Notes under the pieces: generated by a model | Database searches by the model: none | Told to the model about the DNA's origin: nothing | Seen by the model: only the letters and a program-made list of their open reading frames with translations | Position numbers and translations under genes: made by a program | Part shown: positions 1 to 7,427 of the stretch, piece after piece | Numbering within the stretch: the stretch's first letter is position 1 | How the letters are laid out: each line of letters starts with the position of its first letter | From: a virus | DNA length: 38,473 nt | Strand: one strand, 5' to 3' | Virus record (IMG/VR): IMGVR_UViG_3300010388_000095 | Span: 1 to 38,473 of that record

Positions 1-674
1 TTCGTGAGATGGCTGGGGATGTAGGTTTGTCAATCCACGCACTTGGTGAAGCCAAGGTCGGAGAGGCAGAGGGCCGACAAGGGCCAATCATCGAAACTCT
101 AGTGGCAGACCCACTAACCAGCGTAGATGTTGTCACAGTAGCCGGAGCGGGCGGCAAGTTTTTGTCGCTTCTTGAAAGCTACACCAGAAAAGAAGGAGTT
201 TCAGAACTGTCTGAATCTCTTTCGGAAGGAAATGAAAGCATGATGACTAAGGAAGATTTTGATGCTGCTATTGCAGATCTAAAGACTACCCTTGTTGAAG
301 CTATCAGCCCTCTGCGCGAATCGATCTCGGTTCTAGTAGAGTCTGCAACTCCTGCCGAATCTGAAGAAGTTGTTGAGGCTGATGAAGCCGACGCAGCTGA
401 TGAGGTTGAGGCAGTGGACGCTGTAGAAGTTGCTGTTAAGTTCAACGAATCAGGTTTGCCAAAGCTTGCTATCAGCCGTATCGCTGAAGCACTTAAGGTG
501 AGCACAAAGACCGTTGACGAACTAATTGCAGATGAGAAGGCTTACCTTGCATCTGTTGTTACTGAGTCAGCAAAACCTGTAGTAACCGACACCGTTGGTG
601 CAATCCAGGAATCAGTAAAAACAACTAACGCCGATGCACTTGACGCTATCGTCTCTGGCATCTCGAAGAAGTAA
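1..674 (+). CDS. Capsid maturation protease/scaffold, C-terminal part (5' end outside window)
   Basis: The frame is open from the first complete codon at base 3, so this is the tail of a longer gene; the ATG at base 9 is probably internal. The first 50 or so residues (GEAEGRQGPIIE, then VDVVTVAGAGG) match the end of the protease domain in actinophage prohead proteases. The rest is a highly acidic, Ala/Glu/Val-rich helical segment, as expected for a scaffold fused to the protease. Such proteins drive procapsid assembly and cleave themselves and the capsid delta domain. It sits just upstream of the decoration and major capsid genes, the usual order. The catalytic residues lie outside the window, so the protease call rests on the C-terminal signature and context. 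Confidence 0.75.
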   Translation, partial: REMAGDVGLSIHALGEAKVGEAEGRQGPIIETLVADPLTSVDVVTVAGAGGKFLSLLESYTRKEGVSELSESLSEGNESMMTKEDFDAAIADLKTTLVEAISPLRESISVLVESATPAESEEVVEADEADAADEVEAVDAVEVAVKFNESGLPKLAISRIAEALKVSTKTVDELIADEKAYLASVVTESAKPVVTDTVGAIQESVKTTNADALDAIVSGISKK

Positions 675-685
675 GGAAAACGTAA

Positions 686-1030
686 ATGGCTCTTAACGAG
701 ATTTACAAAGACGGCAATGAGCTTGTCCTTCCTGTAGCTAGCACCGTAGTATCAGGTGACATGGTTCAGGTTGGTCAAATTGTTGGCCTAGCACAGAAAG
801 ACGCATACGCAGGCGAGGACGGTAACTACTACACCACCCTTAAGCTAAACGGCGTTGTAAAGCTTTCTACATCTGTAGCAATCACTGTTGGCGCAGCGGT
901 ATACATGACTTCAGGTGGAGTTATCAACGTTACCGCTTCTGGTAACAAGTTCATTGGTCACGCTGTGACCGCTAAGTCTGGCACAAGTGCTGGCGACATT
1001 TATGTTCGTCTAGTACCGGCTGCTGCGTAA
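686..1030 (+). CDS. DUF2190-like capsid decoration protein
   Basis: This 114-residue protein has the style of DUF2190 proteins: a small all-beta fold with alternating Val/Gly stretches and the pattern VGQIVGLAQKDA ... AITVGAAVYMTSGGVI. Relatives are capsid cement or decoration proteins that bind the outside of the mature shell. It lies between the protease/scaffold and major capsid genes, the usual place. A clear ribosome site (TAAGGAAA) precedes the ATG, with an 11-base gap from the previous stop. The family is recognised by pattern and position only. Confidence 0.75.
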   Translation: MALNEIYKDGNELVLPVASTVVSGDMVQVGQIVGLAQKDAYAGEDGNYYTTLKLNGVVKLSTSVAITVGAAVYMTSGGVINVTASGNKFIGHAVTAKSGTSAGDIYVRLVPAAA

Positions 1031-1042
1031 GGATAGGGAATA

Positions 1043-2146
1043 ATGTCTGAGAACATTACTAAGCGCCACGTCGAGGCCGCACAACTTCTTGAAGGTGCAC
1101 TAAACGGCGACCGTATGGACAAGCTAAAGCTTCAGGAAGGTATCAGCACTTCTGACCTACCTGTGCAGCTGACCCCAGCAATCAACAAGATCCTTCTAGC
1201 TAACTATGCTGCTGCACCAAAGGTGTGGGACAAGTTCGCTTCAAAGTTGGTTCTTGATGACTTCCGTCCGCAGACTTTCCTGAACCTTCAGTACGAAGAT
1301 GACGGCAAGGGCAATGGTGGAGATGTTTACCGTGATGGTTCACTTCCAACTGTTGGTGAGTATGACGAGTACCCAACTGCTGGTTTCTTCGCAGCTACTG
1401 AGCAATCAGTTCAGCTAAAGAAGGCCGGTCAGCGTATCCGCTTCTCATGGGAAGCAATCGTTAACGATGGAAACATCGGTCTACTAGAGCGTCTACCTCA
1501 GGAACTTGCTCTAAAGGCTGCTGGTAAGGAAGACGAAGAAGTTACTAAGCAACTTGTTGCTACTGGTGGAATTAACACCACTAACTTCAACTCAACCAAC
1601 CAGAACCTTTTCTCTGGCAACACTGCTCTAACTCTTGAGTCTCTAGAACTTGCTATCCAGGCTGCGAACCTACAGTCATACAACGGCAAGCCAGTTACTC
1701 CAATCTCACGTTTCGCTTTGGTTATCCCAGCGGCTCTTGAGCTAACCGCTCGCAAGATTCTTGCTGTGCAGTCAGTTCAGACCGACGTAACTTCAGGTGA
1801 CGTTTTGACCCGTACCGTTACTGGTAACCCAATCGGTTCACAGGTTGAGATTGTTGTTAACCCTTGGATCAAGAAGATCAACTCAGGTGCAGACGCTTAC
1901 TGGTTCCTAATTCCAGTACCATCAGCAACCTTGAACCCATCTGTAGCTCTTGGTTTCCTACGTGGATACGAGACTCCAGAACTTCGCATCAAGATGAACG
2001 GTGGAACTTTCCTAGGCGGCGGCGATGTGCCAGCTCGTGATGGTTCGTTCGACAACGACGACTTCGAGATGAGAATTCGTCACATTGCAACCGGTGGATT
2101 CCTAGTACCAGCAGGTACCATGGTTTCAACAGGTGCAGGTGCTTAA
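1043..2146 (+). CDS. Major capsid protein, HK97 fold
   Basis: This 367-residue protein forms the icosahedral shell. It has the expected length and style for a siphovirus capsid protein: a helical N-terminal delta-like segment, a long middle with an E-loop-like part around residues 80-125 (DGKGNGGDVYRDGS), and a C-terminal domain ending near RHIATGGFLVPAG. Its ATG follows a strong ribosome site (AAGGATAGGG). The codon choice (CTA/CTT, CGT, GGT, AAG) is strongly biased, as in highly expressed genes. A strong terminator follows directly, which ends the head transcript here. The fold is inferred from position and general features. Confidence 0.87.
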   Translation: MSENITKRHVEAAQLLEGALNGDRMDKLKLQEGISTSDLPVQLTPAINKILLANYAAAPKVWDKFASKLVLDDFRPQTFLNLQYEDDGKGNGGDVYRDGSLPTVGEYDEYPTAGFFAATEQSVQLKKAGQRIRFSWEAIVNDGNIGLLERLPQELALKAAGKEDEEVTKQLVATGGINTTNFNSTNQNLFSGNTALTLESLELAIQAANLQSYNGKPVTPISRFALVIPAALELTARKILAVQSVQTDVTSGDVLTRTVTGNPIGSQVEIVVNPWIKKINSGADAYWFLIPVPSATLNPSVALGFLRGYETPELRIKMNGGTFLGGGDVPARDGSFDNDDFEMRIRHIATGGFLVPAGTMVSTGAGA

Positions 2147-2160
2147 TAGCTCCAAATAAG

Positions 2161-2195
2161 AATGCCCCTCGCTCACAAGGCGAGGGGTTTTCTTT
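2161..2195 (+). terminator. Rho-independent terminator after the capsid gene
   Basis: A perfect 8-bp GC-rich stem (2165-2172 with 2180-2187, CCCCTCGC/GCGAGGGG) with a 7-base loop is followed by TTTTCTTT. It lies 18 bases after the major capsid stop codon. Confidence 0.9.
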
Positions 2196-2196
2196 A

Positions 2197-2205
2197 TGGT
2201 AGAAT
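2197..2205 (+). promoter_or_regulatory. Putative promoter, extended -10 TGGTAGAAT
   Basis: An extended -10 element (TG-G-TAGAAT) lies directly after the terminator. The expected start, about base 2211, falls on the first base of a hairpin, and a second terminator follows. No clear -35 is visible. It is one of several near-identical GGTAGAATA elements in the late region. Confidence 0.5.
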
Positions 2206-2210
2206 AAACG

Positions 2211-2300
2211 AGTAAGGTCCTCTCCTACCTTACTTGTGTTGTGTTCACATTGAGATGCCCCCGTTGAGTTTTTTCTTGGTACTCCGGGGGCATTTCATTT
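2211..2300 (+). ncRNA. Candidate small RNA between two terminators
   Basis: A short independent unit is bounded by the extended -10 at 2197-2205 and the terminator hairpin at 2255-2293. The predicted transcript would begin with a perfect 8-bp hairpin (2211-2218 with 2227-2234, AGTAAGGT/ACCTTACT, 8-base loop) and end in the terminator, giving about 85-90 nt. No open reading frame of note is present. It could instead be simple promoter and terminator debris between transcription units. Confidence 0.35.
2255..2300 (+). terminator. Second terminator-like hairpin before the fibre genes
   Basis: A 9-bp stem (2255-2263 ATGCCCCCG with 2285-2293 CGGGGGCAT) continues inward after a 2-base bulge with 4 more pairs (2266-2269 with 2281-2284). 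It is followed by TTCATTTT. It insulates the capsid operon from the next promoter at 2308. Confidence 0.75.
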
Positions 2301-2305
2301 TCTAA

Positions 2306-2313
2306 GGTATAAT
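2306..2313 (+). promoter_or_regulatory. Putative promoter (GGTATAAT) for a leaderless fibre mRNA
   Basis: A consensus -10 TATAAT (2308-2313) ends 9 bases before the ATG at 2323. There is no Shine-Dalgarno sequence at a working distance. Transcription would begin at or next to the start codon, as in leaderless mRNAs, which are common in actinobacteria. No good -35 is seen. Confidence 0.6.
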
Positions 2314-2322
2314 AAGAGCATA

Positions 2323-3597
2323 ATGATTATTTTTCCAGACAGCAACCTACCTGCGCAATCGCAAGAGTGGGGCGACAAGGTTGAGCTTGAAATTAAGAAG
2401 CTTGACAAGCGTCCATTTGGCGGTGGGGGTGGCGGAAGCGATTCTGGAACTGGAACACAAGGGCCACAGGGCCCCCAGGGTATTCAAGGTATTCAAGGAG
2501 AACCGGGAGCAGATGGTGCGCAAGGACCACAAGGAGAGCAAGGCTTACAGGGGATTCAGGGTGAACCTGGACCTACAGGACCAACAGGTCCGCAAGGCGA
2601 CACAGGACCTACGGGACCTACTGGACCTCAGGGTGACATCGGACCTGAGGGTCCTCAAGGACCGCAGGGTGACGTGGGGCCTATGGGGCCTACAGGTGCA
2701 ACAGGTCCGGACGGTCCTATGGGACCGCAGGGACCGAAAGGTGATACGGGTCTTACCGGGCCGCAAGGTGATACTGGTCCGATGGGTCCTGCTGGTCCAA
2801 CGGGCGACACTGGTCCTACTGGTGCAACTGGAGCGACTGGCCCTAAGGGCGATAAAGGCGATACTGGATCTCAGGGTCTAACAGGTCTTTCTGCTTATCA
2901 GGTTGCACAACTTGATGGGTTTACTGGCACCGAAGCCGAGTGGCTTGATTCGCTTATTGGTCCAGGAGTGGCTGCTGGTGGAACTACCGGTCAGGTACTT
3001 GCCAAGGTTGACGGCACAGACTACAACACGCAATGGATTGACGCTGCCTCTGGTGGTGCGTCTGTAACTGTTGCTGAGACTGCACCAACTGTTGTGAATG
3101 GAACCTTCTGGTTCGACTCAAGCACTGCGACTCTATTTGTTGGCTACGATAACTTCTGGGTTGATGTGCTTGGTGGGCTTATTGGCCCTGAAGGGCCGCA
3201 GGGTGTCCAAGGAATCCAGGGTATTCAGGGCATTCAGGGTGAGCCTGGAGCCGATGGTGCTGACGGAGCAAATGGAACTAACGGAGTCGATGGCGCTGAT
3301 GGGGTGTCTGGAATACTGCCAAGTATTGCTGTTAGTTCTGACATAACCTTGACTGCTGGCAATAAGTATTTCGTAGATACGGCAATTGCTCGAACACTTA
3401 CTTTGCCCGCATCTGCATCTCTCGGTGATGAGATTCAAATTTTTGATGCCGCTAATACTGCTGGCACGAACAACATAACTTTGCTAAATAACTCGCTGAA
3501 AGTTAACGGAGTTCTCGACTCTGTGCTACTTGACCAAAATGCTGCTGCTGTGGTATTGGTTTACACTGGCTCTACATATGGTTGGAGAATTGGATAA
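2323..3597 (+). CDS. Collagen-like tail fibre / minor tail protein
   Basis: This 424-residue fibre has an N-terminal anchor (IIFPDSNLP...EW), a Gly-rich hinge (residues 36-42), a long Gly-X-Y collagen-like tract (about residues 46-187), a globular middle with the [19 protein letters not shown] module, a second Gly-X-Y tract (about 287-326) and a compact beta-type C-terminal domain. Such tracts form trimeric shafts ending in receptor-binding heads. Its N-terminus resembles that of the fibre at 21494 (MIFPSDNLP...PW), which suggests a shared attachment site on the tail. It sits between the capsid gene and the neck genes, an unusual place, and starts at a probably leaderless ATG. Confidence 0.8.
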   Translation: MIIFPDSNLPAQSQEWGDKVELEIKKLDKRPFGGGGGGSDSGTGTQGPQGPQGIQGIQGEPGADGAQGPQGEQGLQGIQGEPGPTGPTGPQGDTGPTGPTGPQGDIGPEGPQGPQGDVGPMGPTGATGPDGPMGPQGPKGDTGLTGPQGDTGPMGPAGPTGDTGPTGATGATGPKGDKGDTGSQGLTGLSAYQVAQLDGFTGTEAEWLDSLIGPGVAAGGTTGQVLAKVDGTDYNTQWIDAASGGASVTVAETAPTVVNGTFWFDSSTATLFVGYDNFWVDVLGGLIGPEGPQGVQGIQGIQGIQGEPGADGADGANGTNGVDGADGVSGILPSIAVSSDITLTAGNKYFVDTAIARTLTLPASASLGDEIQIFDAANTAGTNNITLLNNSLKVNGVLDSVLLDQNAAAVVLVYTGSTYGWRIG

Positions 3598-4265
3598 TGG
3601 CTATTTCATATAGAAACCTTTTTGCTAATAAGGTTGAAAAAACCGACATCATAAAAGCCACACAGGCCTGGGTGTGCCCCAACGATGTCACGTCAGTCGA
3701 GCTGATTATGTGTGGTGGTGGTAGGGGTACTACTGGGGGATCTGCTACGCTGTCAGGTAGCGGCAGTGCTGGCTCTGTTTTTTACGAGGTGCTTACCGTT
3801 GTTCCGGGTACCACATATACAATAACAATTGGAGCTGGTGGTGTCGGTGGCACAGCAAATGGTGGGGTACCATCAGCAGGGGTAGCTTCGTCTTTTGGTA
3901 ACTTATTTACTGCTGCTGGAGCCACCACTACCTCAGCTGGAGGATTAGGCGGTGGTGGCGGCTCTGGGTCGGTTTACATAACAACACCAACCACTGGTAC
4001 GCCATATGTTTCTGGCTATGCCCTTCTACAGGGTCAGCCTGGAGCATTTGGCTATGGTGGTGGAGGTGGTGGTGCTGCATCGTCTGTATTTAATGGAACA
4101 TATACATCAATAGCGCTTGGTTGGGGAACAAATGGTGGAGGCCGAGCCAATGTAAATGGTCAGGCAAATACCGGCGGTGGGGCCGGAGCAAGCTCTTTAT
4201 CTTCTGGAAATGGCTTCTCTGGAGGTTCTGGGATTGCAGTTATTAAGTATTGGAGCGCACTATAA
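3597..4265 (+). CDS. Glycine-rich fibre or adhesin protein
   Basis: This 222-residue protein is rich in Gly, Thr, Ser and Ala, with several poly-Gly runs (for example GGLGGGGGSGS and YGGGGGGAA). A frame extending upstream exists, but the ATG at 3597 overlaps the previous stop as TAATG, the junction style used throughout, so MAISYRN is taken as the start. The pattern VWVCPNDVTSVELI-like N-terminus followed by Gly-rich sheets is typical of glycine-rich domains in phage tail fibres that form polyglycine-II lattices, as in the tips of some phage adhesins. It uses ATA and other codons scarce in the head genes, suggesting recent acquisition. The exact receptor role is unknown. Confidence 0.7.
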   Translation: MAISYRNLFANKVEKTDIIKATQAWVCPNDVTSVELIMCGGGRGTTGGSATLSGSGSAGSVFYEVLTVVPGTTYTITIGAGGVGGTANGGVPSAGVASSFGNLFTAAGATTTSAGGLGGGGGSGSVYITTPTTGTPYVSGYALLQGQPGAFGYGGGGGGAASSVFNGTYTSIALGWGTNGGGRANVNGQANTGGGAGASSLSSGNGFSGGSGIAVIKYWSAL

Positions 4266-4486
4266 TGGCACACTTTGCAAAAATTGAAAATAACATCGTA
4301 ACTAACGTTGTTGTAGTTGCTAATGAGAATGAAGCAAATGGCGAAGAGTATCTAAACTCACTTGGTCTAGAGGGTCAGTGGATTCAGACTTCGTACAACG
4401 CTAACTTCCGTGGTAAGTTCGCTGGCATTGGCGATACTTACGATGAGGTTAATGATATCTTTGTTGCACCTGAGGTTATCGAATAA
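4265..4486 (+). CDS. Small phage structural-type protein (AHFAKIENN family)
   Basis: This 73-residue protein begins MAHFAKIENNIVTNVVVV and ends with YNANFRGKFAGIGDTYDEVNDIF-type sequence. I recognise this arrangement from many marine and freshwater phages, where the protein lies among tail fibre genes, but its function is not established. The ATG at 4265 overlaps the stop of the preceding gene as TAATG, so a longer upstream start at 4250 is not needed. A head-fibre, tail-fibre or virion accessory role is inferred from context only. Confidence 0.7.
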   Translation: MAHFAKIENNIVTNVVVVANENEANGEEYLNSLGLEGQWIQTSYNANFRGKFAGIGDTYDEVNDIFVAPEVIE

Positions 4487-4617
4487 TGGCAGCGATTAAT
4501 TTCCCAGATAGCCCAGCAACTAATGACGTGTTTACCGCTGCTGGTAAGTCATGGATTTGGAACGGCTCATCTTGGTCCTCAAGAACTAGCCAGACCATTG
4601 ACGGTGGAACAGCCTAG
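4486..4617 (+). CDS. 43-residue tail-associated small protein
   Basis: The frame begins at an ATG overlapping the previous stop (TAATG) and encodes MAAINFPDSPATNDVFTAAG, then SWIWNGSSW, ending TIDGGTA. The motif FPDSP...F...G..W.W.G..W is a familiar short module in phage tail proteins, often at the end of fibres. The last residues, TIDGGTA, recur at the C-terminus of the fibre ending at 6141, so the module may be shared between neighbours. It is too short for many gene callers. Function is unknown beyond a probable virion role. Confidence 0.65.
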   Translation: MAAINFPDSPATNDVFTAAGKSWIWNGSSWSSRTSQTIDGGTA

Positions 4618-4620
4618 TTG

Positions 4621-4629
4621 TGGTAGAAT
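4621..4629 (+). promoter_or_regulatory. Putative promoter, extended -10 TGGTAGAAT, leaderless start
   Basis: An extended -10 (TGG-TAGAAT) ends 8 bases before the ATG at 4638, and no ribosome site is present. A TTGACG at 4598-4603 is a possible -35, but its 20-base spacing is long. The geometry predicts an mRNA starting at the ATG. Confidence 0.6.
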
Positions 4630-4637
4630 AGATTATT

Positions 4638-5075
4638 ATGGCTAACGAACTTCCTTCAAATGTGGGCTATGGAACCGTCACAGCACGATTTCTAATCGCA
4701 TATGCTGATAGTTCCGACTTGGATCTGTACCCAGACGGCGTGCCTGCAAAAGGCAATGTTTATTTCACTCCGCTGGTCGAAAAGCTTCGTAACCATAATG
4801 CAACTCCACCAGTAACTATCATTCCTCGTCCAGTTACTTGCACGATAGATTCTGATGGCTACTTGAACGGCCCACAGGGCGAGCCTGGGGTTAGACTTAT
4901 TGCTACTGACGATGAAGATAACGACCCTACTGGTTGGCTCTACAATGTTGAGTACCAACTTACTGATGCGAACGATGTTGCCCTAAGGGGTATTCAGTCT
5001 CACACATTGGCTGTTCCGCTAGGAACCACTATAGACCTTATTACAGTTGCTCCAGTAGCAGGATTGGTGAGTTAA
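4638..5075 (+). CDS. Minor tail/fibre protein, paralogue of the next gene
   Basis: This 145-residue protein aligns along most of its length with the first 145 or so residues of the next gene: GYGTV..RFL..YAD...DLYPDGV.A.G...FTP, then GPQG, RLI/RLVS, and PLGTTIDL or PQGTTVDL. The two are tandem paralogues, and this copy lacks the collagen-like shaft. The fold appears all-beta. The domain may be an anchoring head of a fibre; its function is not known. The ATG has no Shine-Dalgarno but sits just after a promoter-like element. Confidence 0.7.
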   Translation: MANELPSNVGYGTVTARFLIAYADSSDLDLYPDGVPAKGNVYFTPLVEKLRNHNATPPVTIIPRPVTCTIDSDGYLNGPQGEPGVRLIATDDEDNDPTGWLYNVEYQLTDANDVALRGIQSHTLAVPLGTTIDLITVAPVAGLVS

Positions 5076-5076
5076 G

Positions 5077-6141
5077 ATGGCATTGCCAACTACCCTTGGT
5101 TACGGTACGGTTGTAGGCCGTTTCCTGCTCGGCTACGCTGACGGCGTTGATGTTGACCTATACCCAGATGGCGTTGCTGCTCAAGGAAGCATTTTCTTCA
5201 CCCCTTCACCTGCGAACATTAAAGACGCTACCGCTTCTCCAGCACCTGTGACTATTTTGCCCGCAACTGTAGAGGCAACGCTTGATAGCGAAGGCTATGT
5301 TTGTGGGCCTCAGGGCGGAGATACACCTAGGGGCATTCGCCTAGTGTCAACTAATGACACTGAAATGAATCCAGTCAACTGGACCTGGAAGGCAACTTTC
5401 CGCCTAACAGATGCATCCGGCACGAGTGTGCCAATGAGCGAGTTTAGCTTCTCGCTGCCTCAGGGCACAACTGTTGACCTTACAGACGCTGCACCTGTTG
5501 CAAGCTCGGATGGCACCTACTACACAGTTGGTGCTCCTGGCCCTGCTAACTCTCTTTCAATTGGCACAGTAACCACTGGAGCTGCCGGTTCATCTGCGGC
5601 TGCGACCATTACTGGTACTGCTCCGACACAGACGCTTAACCTAACGATTCCTGCCGGCAATGACGGTGCTGATGGTACTAACGGTGTCGATGGAATCGAC
5701 GGCACTAATGGTATTGACGGTACTAATGGTACTGATGGTGCAGATGGCCTATCTGCTTACGAGGTTGCTGTTGCTAATGGCTATACCGATACTGAGGCTG
5801 CATGGCTCCTGTCCCTTGTTGGTCCAGAAGGCCCACAGGGGGAGACCGGTCCGCAGGGTGCTCAGGGCCCAGTTGGTGCATCTATCTCTATTCTTGGAAC
5901 TGTAGCAACCGTTGGTGACCTGCCAGCAACCGGCAACACTGAAAATGATGCTTGGGTGGTAACTGCGGATGGTCACCTATATGTTTGGAGCGGTACCGAA
6001 TGGATTGATGCCGGTACGGTTCAGGGTCCTGCTGGCCCTGGTGTGCCTACTGGCGGAGCTACACACACGTTCCTAGTAAAGACATCTGTAAACGACTACG
6101 ATACTCAATGGACTAATACCATCGATGGAGGGACTGCATAA
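5077..6141 (+). CDS. Fibre protein with duplicated N-terminal domain and collagen-like shaft
   Basis: This 354-residue protein has an N-terminal domain shared with the preceding gene (residues 1-145). A Thr/Ala-rich linker follows, then Gly-X-Y repeats (about residues 194-220 and 248-268) that flank the module LSAYEVAVANGYTDTEAAWL. The C-terminal part (GVPTGGATHTFLVKTS, then DYDTQW) matches the [16 protein letters not shown]...YNTQW segment of the 2323 fibre, and it ends in TIDGGTA. It is a mosaic fibre sharing modules with at least three neighbours. A ribosome site (AGGATTGGTGAG) precedes the ATG. Confidence 0.75.
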   Translation: MALPTTLGYGTVVGRFLLGYADGVDVDLYPDGVAAQGSIFFTPSPANIKDATASPAPVTILPATVEATLDSEGYVCGPQGGDTPRGIRLVSTNDTEMNPVNWTWKATFRLTDASGTSVPMSEFSFSLPQGTTVDLTDAAPVASSDGTYYTVGAPGPANSLSIGTVTTGAAGSSAAATITGTAPTQTLNLTIPAGNDGADGTNGVDGIDGTNGIDGTNGTDGADGLSAYEVAVANGYTDTEAAWLLSLVGPEGPQGETGPQGAQGPVGASISILGTVATVGDLPATGNTENDAWVVTADGHLYVWSGTEWIDAGTVQGPAGPGVPTGGATHTFLVKTSVNDYDTQWTNTIDGGTA

Positions 6142-7055
6142 TGCCAGTTCAAACTGTAATTAAAACTCGCAGAGATACCGCTGCCAACTGGCTTGCCAGC
6201 ACCTCTGTGCTTGCTATTGGTGAGGCTGGTCTTGAGACCGATACCCACTTAGTCAAGTATGGCAATGGTGCTGATGTTTGGGTTGATCTTGAGTACGCTT
6301 CTACTGCTGTCGTCAAGGAGATTGTAAAGAACTCTACTGGTTCAACGATTACCAAGGGTTCCGCAGTTTACATCTCTGGAGCCAATGGAGATAACGCACT
6401 TGCTTCTCTTGCTGACGCTGATGCTGAATCTACATCAAGCAAGACCCTTGGTCTTGCAATCTCTAATATCACCGATGGTTCGCTTGGTGCAATTATTACT
6501 AACGGCCTACTAAAGGGCGTTGACACATCCACTGCAACTGCTGGGGACTCAGTATGGCTATCAAGCACTGCTGGTGGCGTTGTCTTTGCCGCTCCTCCTG
6601 CAAAGCCAGCACACAATGTTTACATTGGTGTTGTTGTGCGTGTCCACGCAGTTAACGGTGCAATTCTTGTTAAGGTTCAGAATGGCTATGAAGTCAACGA
6701 ACTTCACGATGTGAACATTACTAGCGTTGCAGATAATGAAGTTCTAGCATATGATGATGCTTCATCTATGTGGATTAATCAGACCGCTGCTGAGGCTGGT
6801 CTTGCTGCTGCAACTCACACCCATGCACAGTCTGATGTCACCGACCTGGTTGACAATCTTGCAGCTAAAGTTACAAACCCAATGACCGCTGCTGGTGATT
6901 TAATTGTGGGTGGAACCTCTGGTGCACCTGCTAGACTTGGTATTGGAACTTCCGGTAAAGTGCTAACTAGCAACGGAACCGCAGCCTCTTGGGAGACCCC
7001 AAGCACTGGCGTAACAACTGGAAAAGCCATTGCTATGGCTATTGTATTCGGATAA
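6141..7055 (+). CDS. Tail fibre with Mtd-like N-terminal domain
   Basis: The N-terminus (IKTRRDTAANWLAS...LAIGEAGLETDTH..KYGNGADVWVDLEY) is the short pattern found at the start of many phage fibre and hyaluronidase-like proteins, related to the N-terminal domain of major tropism determinant proteins, which packs against the virion. The middle (residues 55-190) is an all-beta domain. The C-terminus carries the fibre repeat PMTAAGDLIVGGTSGAP.RLGIGTSG.VLTS. Length is 304 residues. It overlaps the previous stop by one base and has a GGAGGG ribosome site. It is probably part of the adhesion apparatus; the receptor is unknown. Confidence 0.7.
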   Translation: MPVQTVIKTRRDTAANWLASTSVLAIGEAGLETDTHLVKYGNGADVWVDLEYASTAVVKEIVKNSTGSTITKGSAVYISGANGDNALASLADADAESTSSKTLGLAISNITDGSLGAIITNGLLKGVDTSTATAGDSVWLSSTAGGVVFAAPPAKPAHNVYIGVVVRVHAVNGAILVKVQNGYEVNELHDVNITSVADNEVLAYDDASSMWINQTAAEAGLAAATHTHAQSDVTDLVDNLAAKVTNPMTAAGDLIVGGTSGAPARLGIGTSGKVLTSNGTAASWETPSTGVTTGKAIAMAIVFG

Positions 7056-7065
7056 GGAATAGAAA

Positions 7066-7425
7066 ATGGCAAACCCAAACATCGTAGCCGTAGCAAATAT
7101 CTACGGCATCACCGCTGTGCAATCAGTTGGAACAACTGCAACCGCTATCGTTTCTAACGCTGGTGGTTCTGGCAAGGTTCTAAAGATTAACTCTTTGATC
7201 GCCTCAAACATTGACGGAACTACTGCTGCTGATATTACAGTAGACTTGTTTCGCTCATCAACTGCTTACATGATTGCAAGCACAATCACAATCCCAGCAG
7301 ACGCATCTCTTGTGGTGATCTCAAAAGATGTTGGTCTATACCTTCAGGAAGGTGACTCGCTTCGTCTTACTGCTGGAACCGCTGGCGACCTACAGGCTAT
7401 CTGTTCATACGAAGAAATTAGTTAA
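7066..7425 (+). CDS. Small beta-sandwich virion protein
   Basis: This 119-residue protein reads NIVAVANIYGITAVQ...VSNAGGSGKVLKINSLIASN, then LFRSSTAYMIASTITIPAD and GLYLQEGDSLRL. This style, an all-beta protein with a late EGDSLRL-type motif, is common among phage tail-associated proteins next to fibre genes. A ribosome site (ATAAGGAAT) precedes the ATG. It lies between two fibre genes and is probably an adaptor or accessory of the adhesion device, which is an inference. No catalytic motif is visible. Confidence 0.6.
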   Translation: MANPNIVAVANIYGITAVQSVGTTATAIVSNAGGSGKVLKINSLIASNIDGTTAADITVDLFRSSTAYMIASTITIPADASLVVISKDVGLYLQEGDSLRLTAGTAGDLQAICSYEEIS

Positions 7426-7427
7426 TT

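Noticed and set aside
2381-2881. A 166-codon frame rich in Arg and Leu in the collagen gene
   Set aside because: It is the +1 shadow of the Gly-X-Y repeats of the 2323 fibre; the amino acid composition is a by-product of GGN-CCN-CAG codons.
2459-2885. Short tandem repeats that might suggest a CRISPR or VNTR array
   Set aside because: They are in-frame Gly-X-Y codons with irregular variation, no spacers and no repeat unit above about 9 bases.
3582-3599. Longer N-terminus (MENWI) for the glycine-rich protein
   Set aside because: The ATG at 3597 matches the TAATG junction style used by almost every neighbouring gene, whereas 3582 lies inside the upstream gene.
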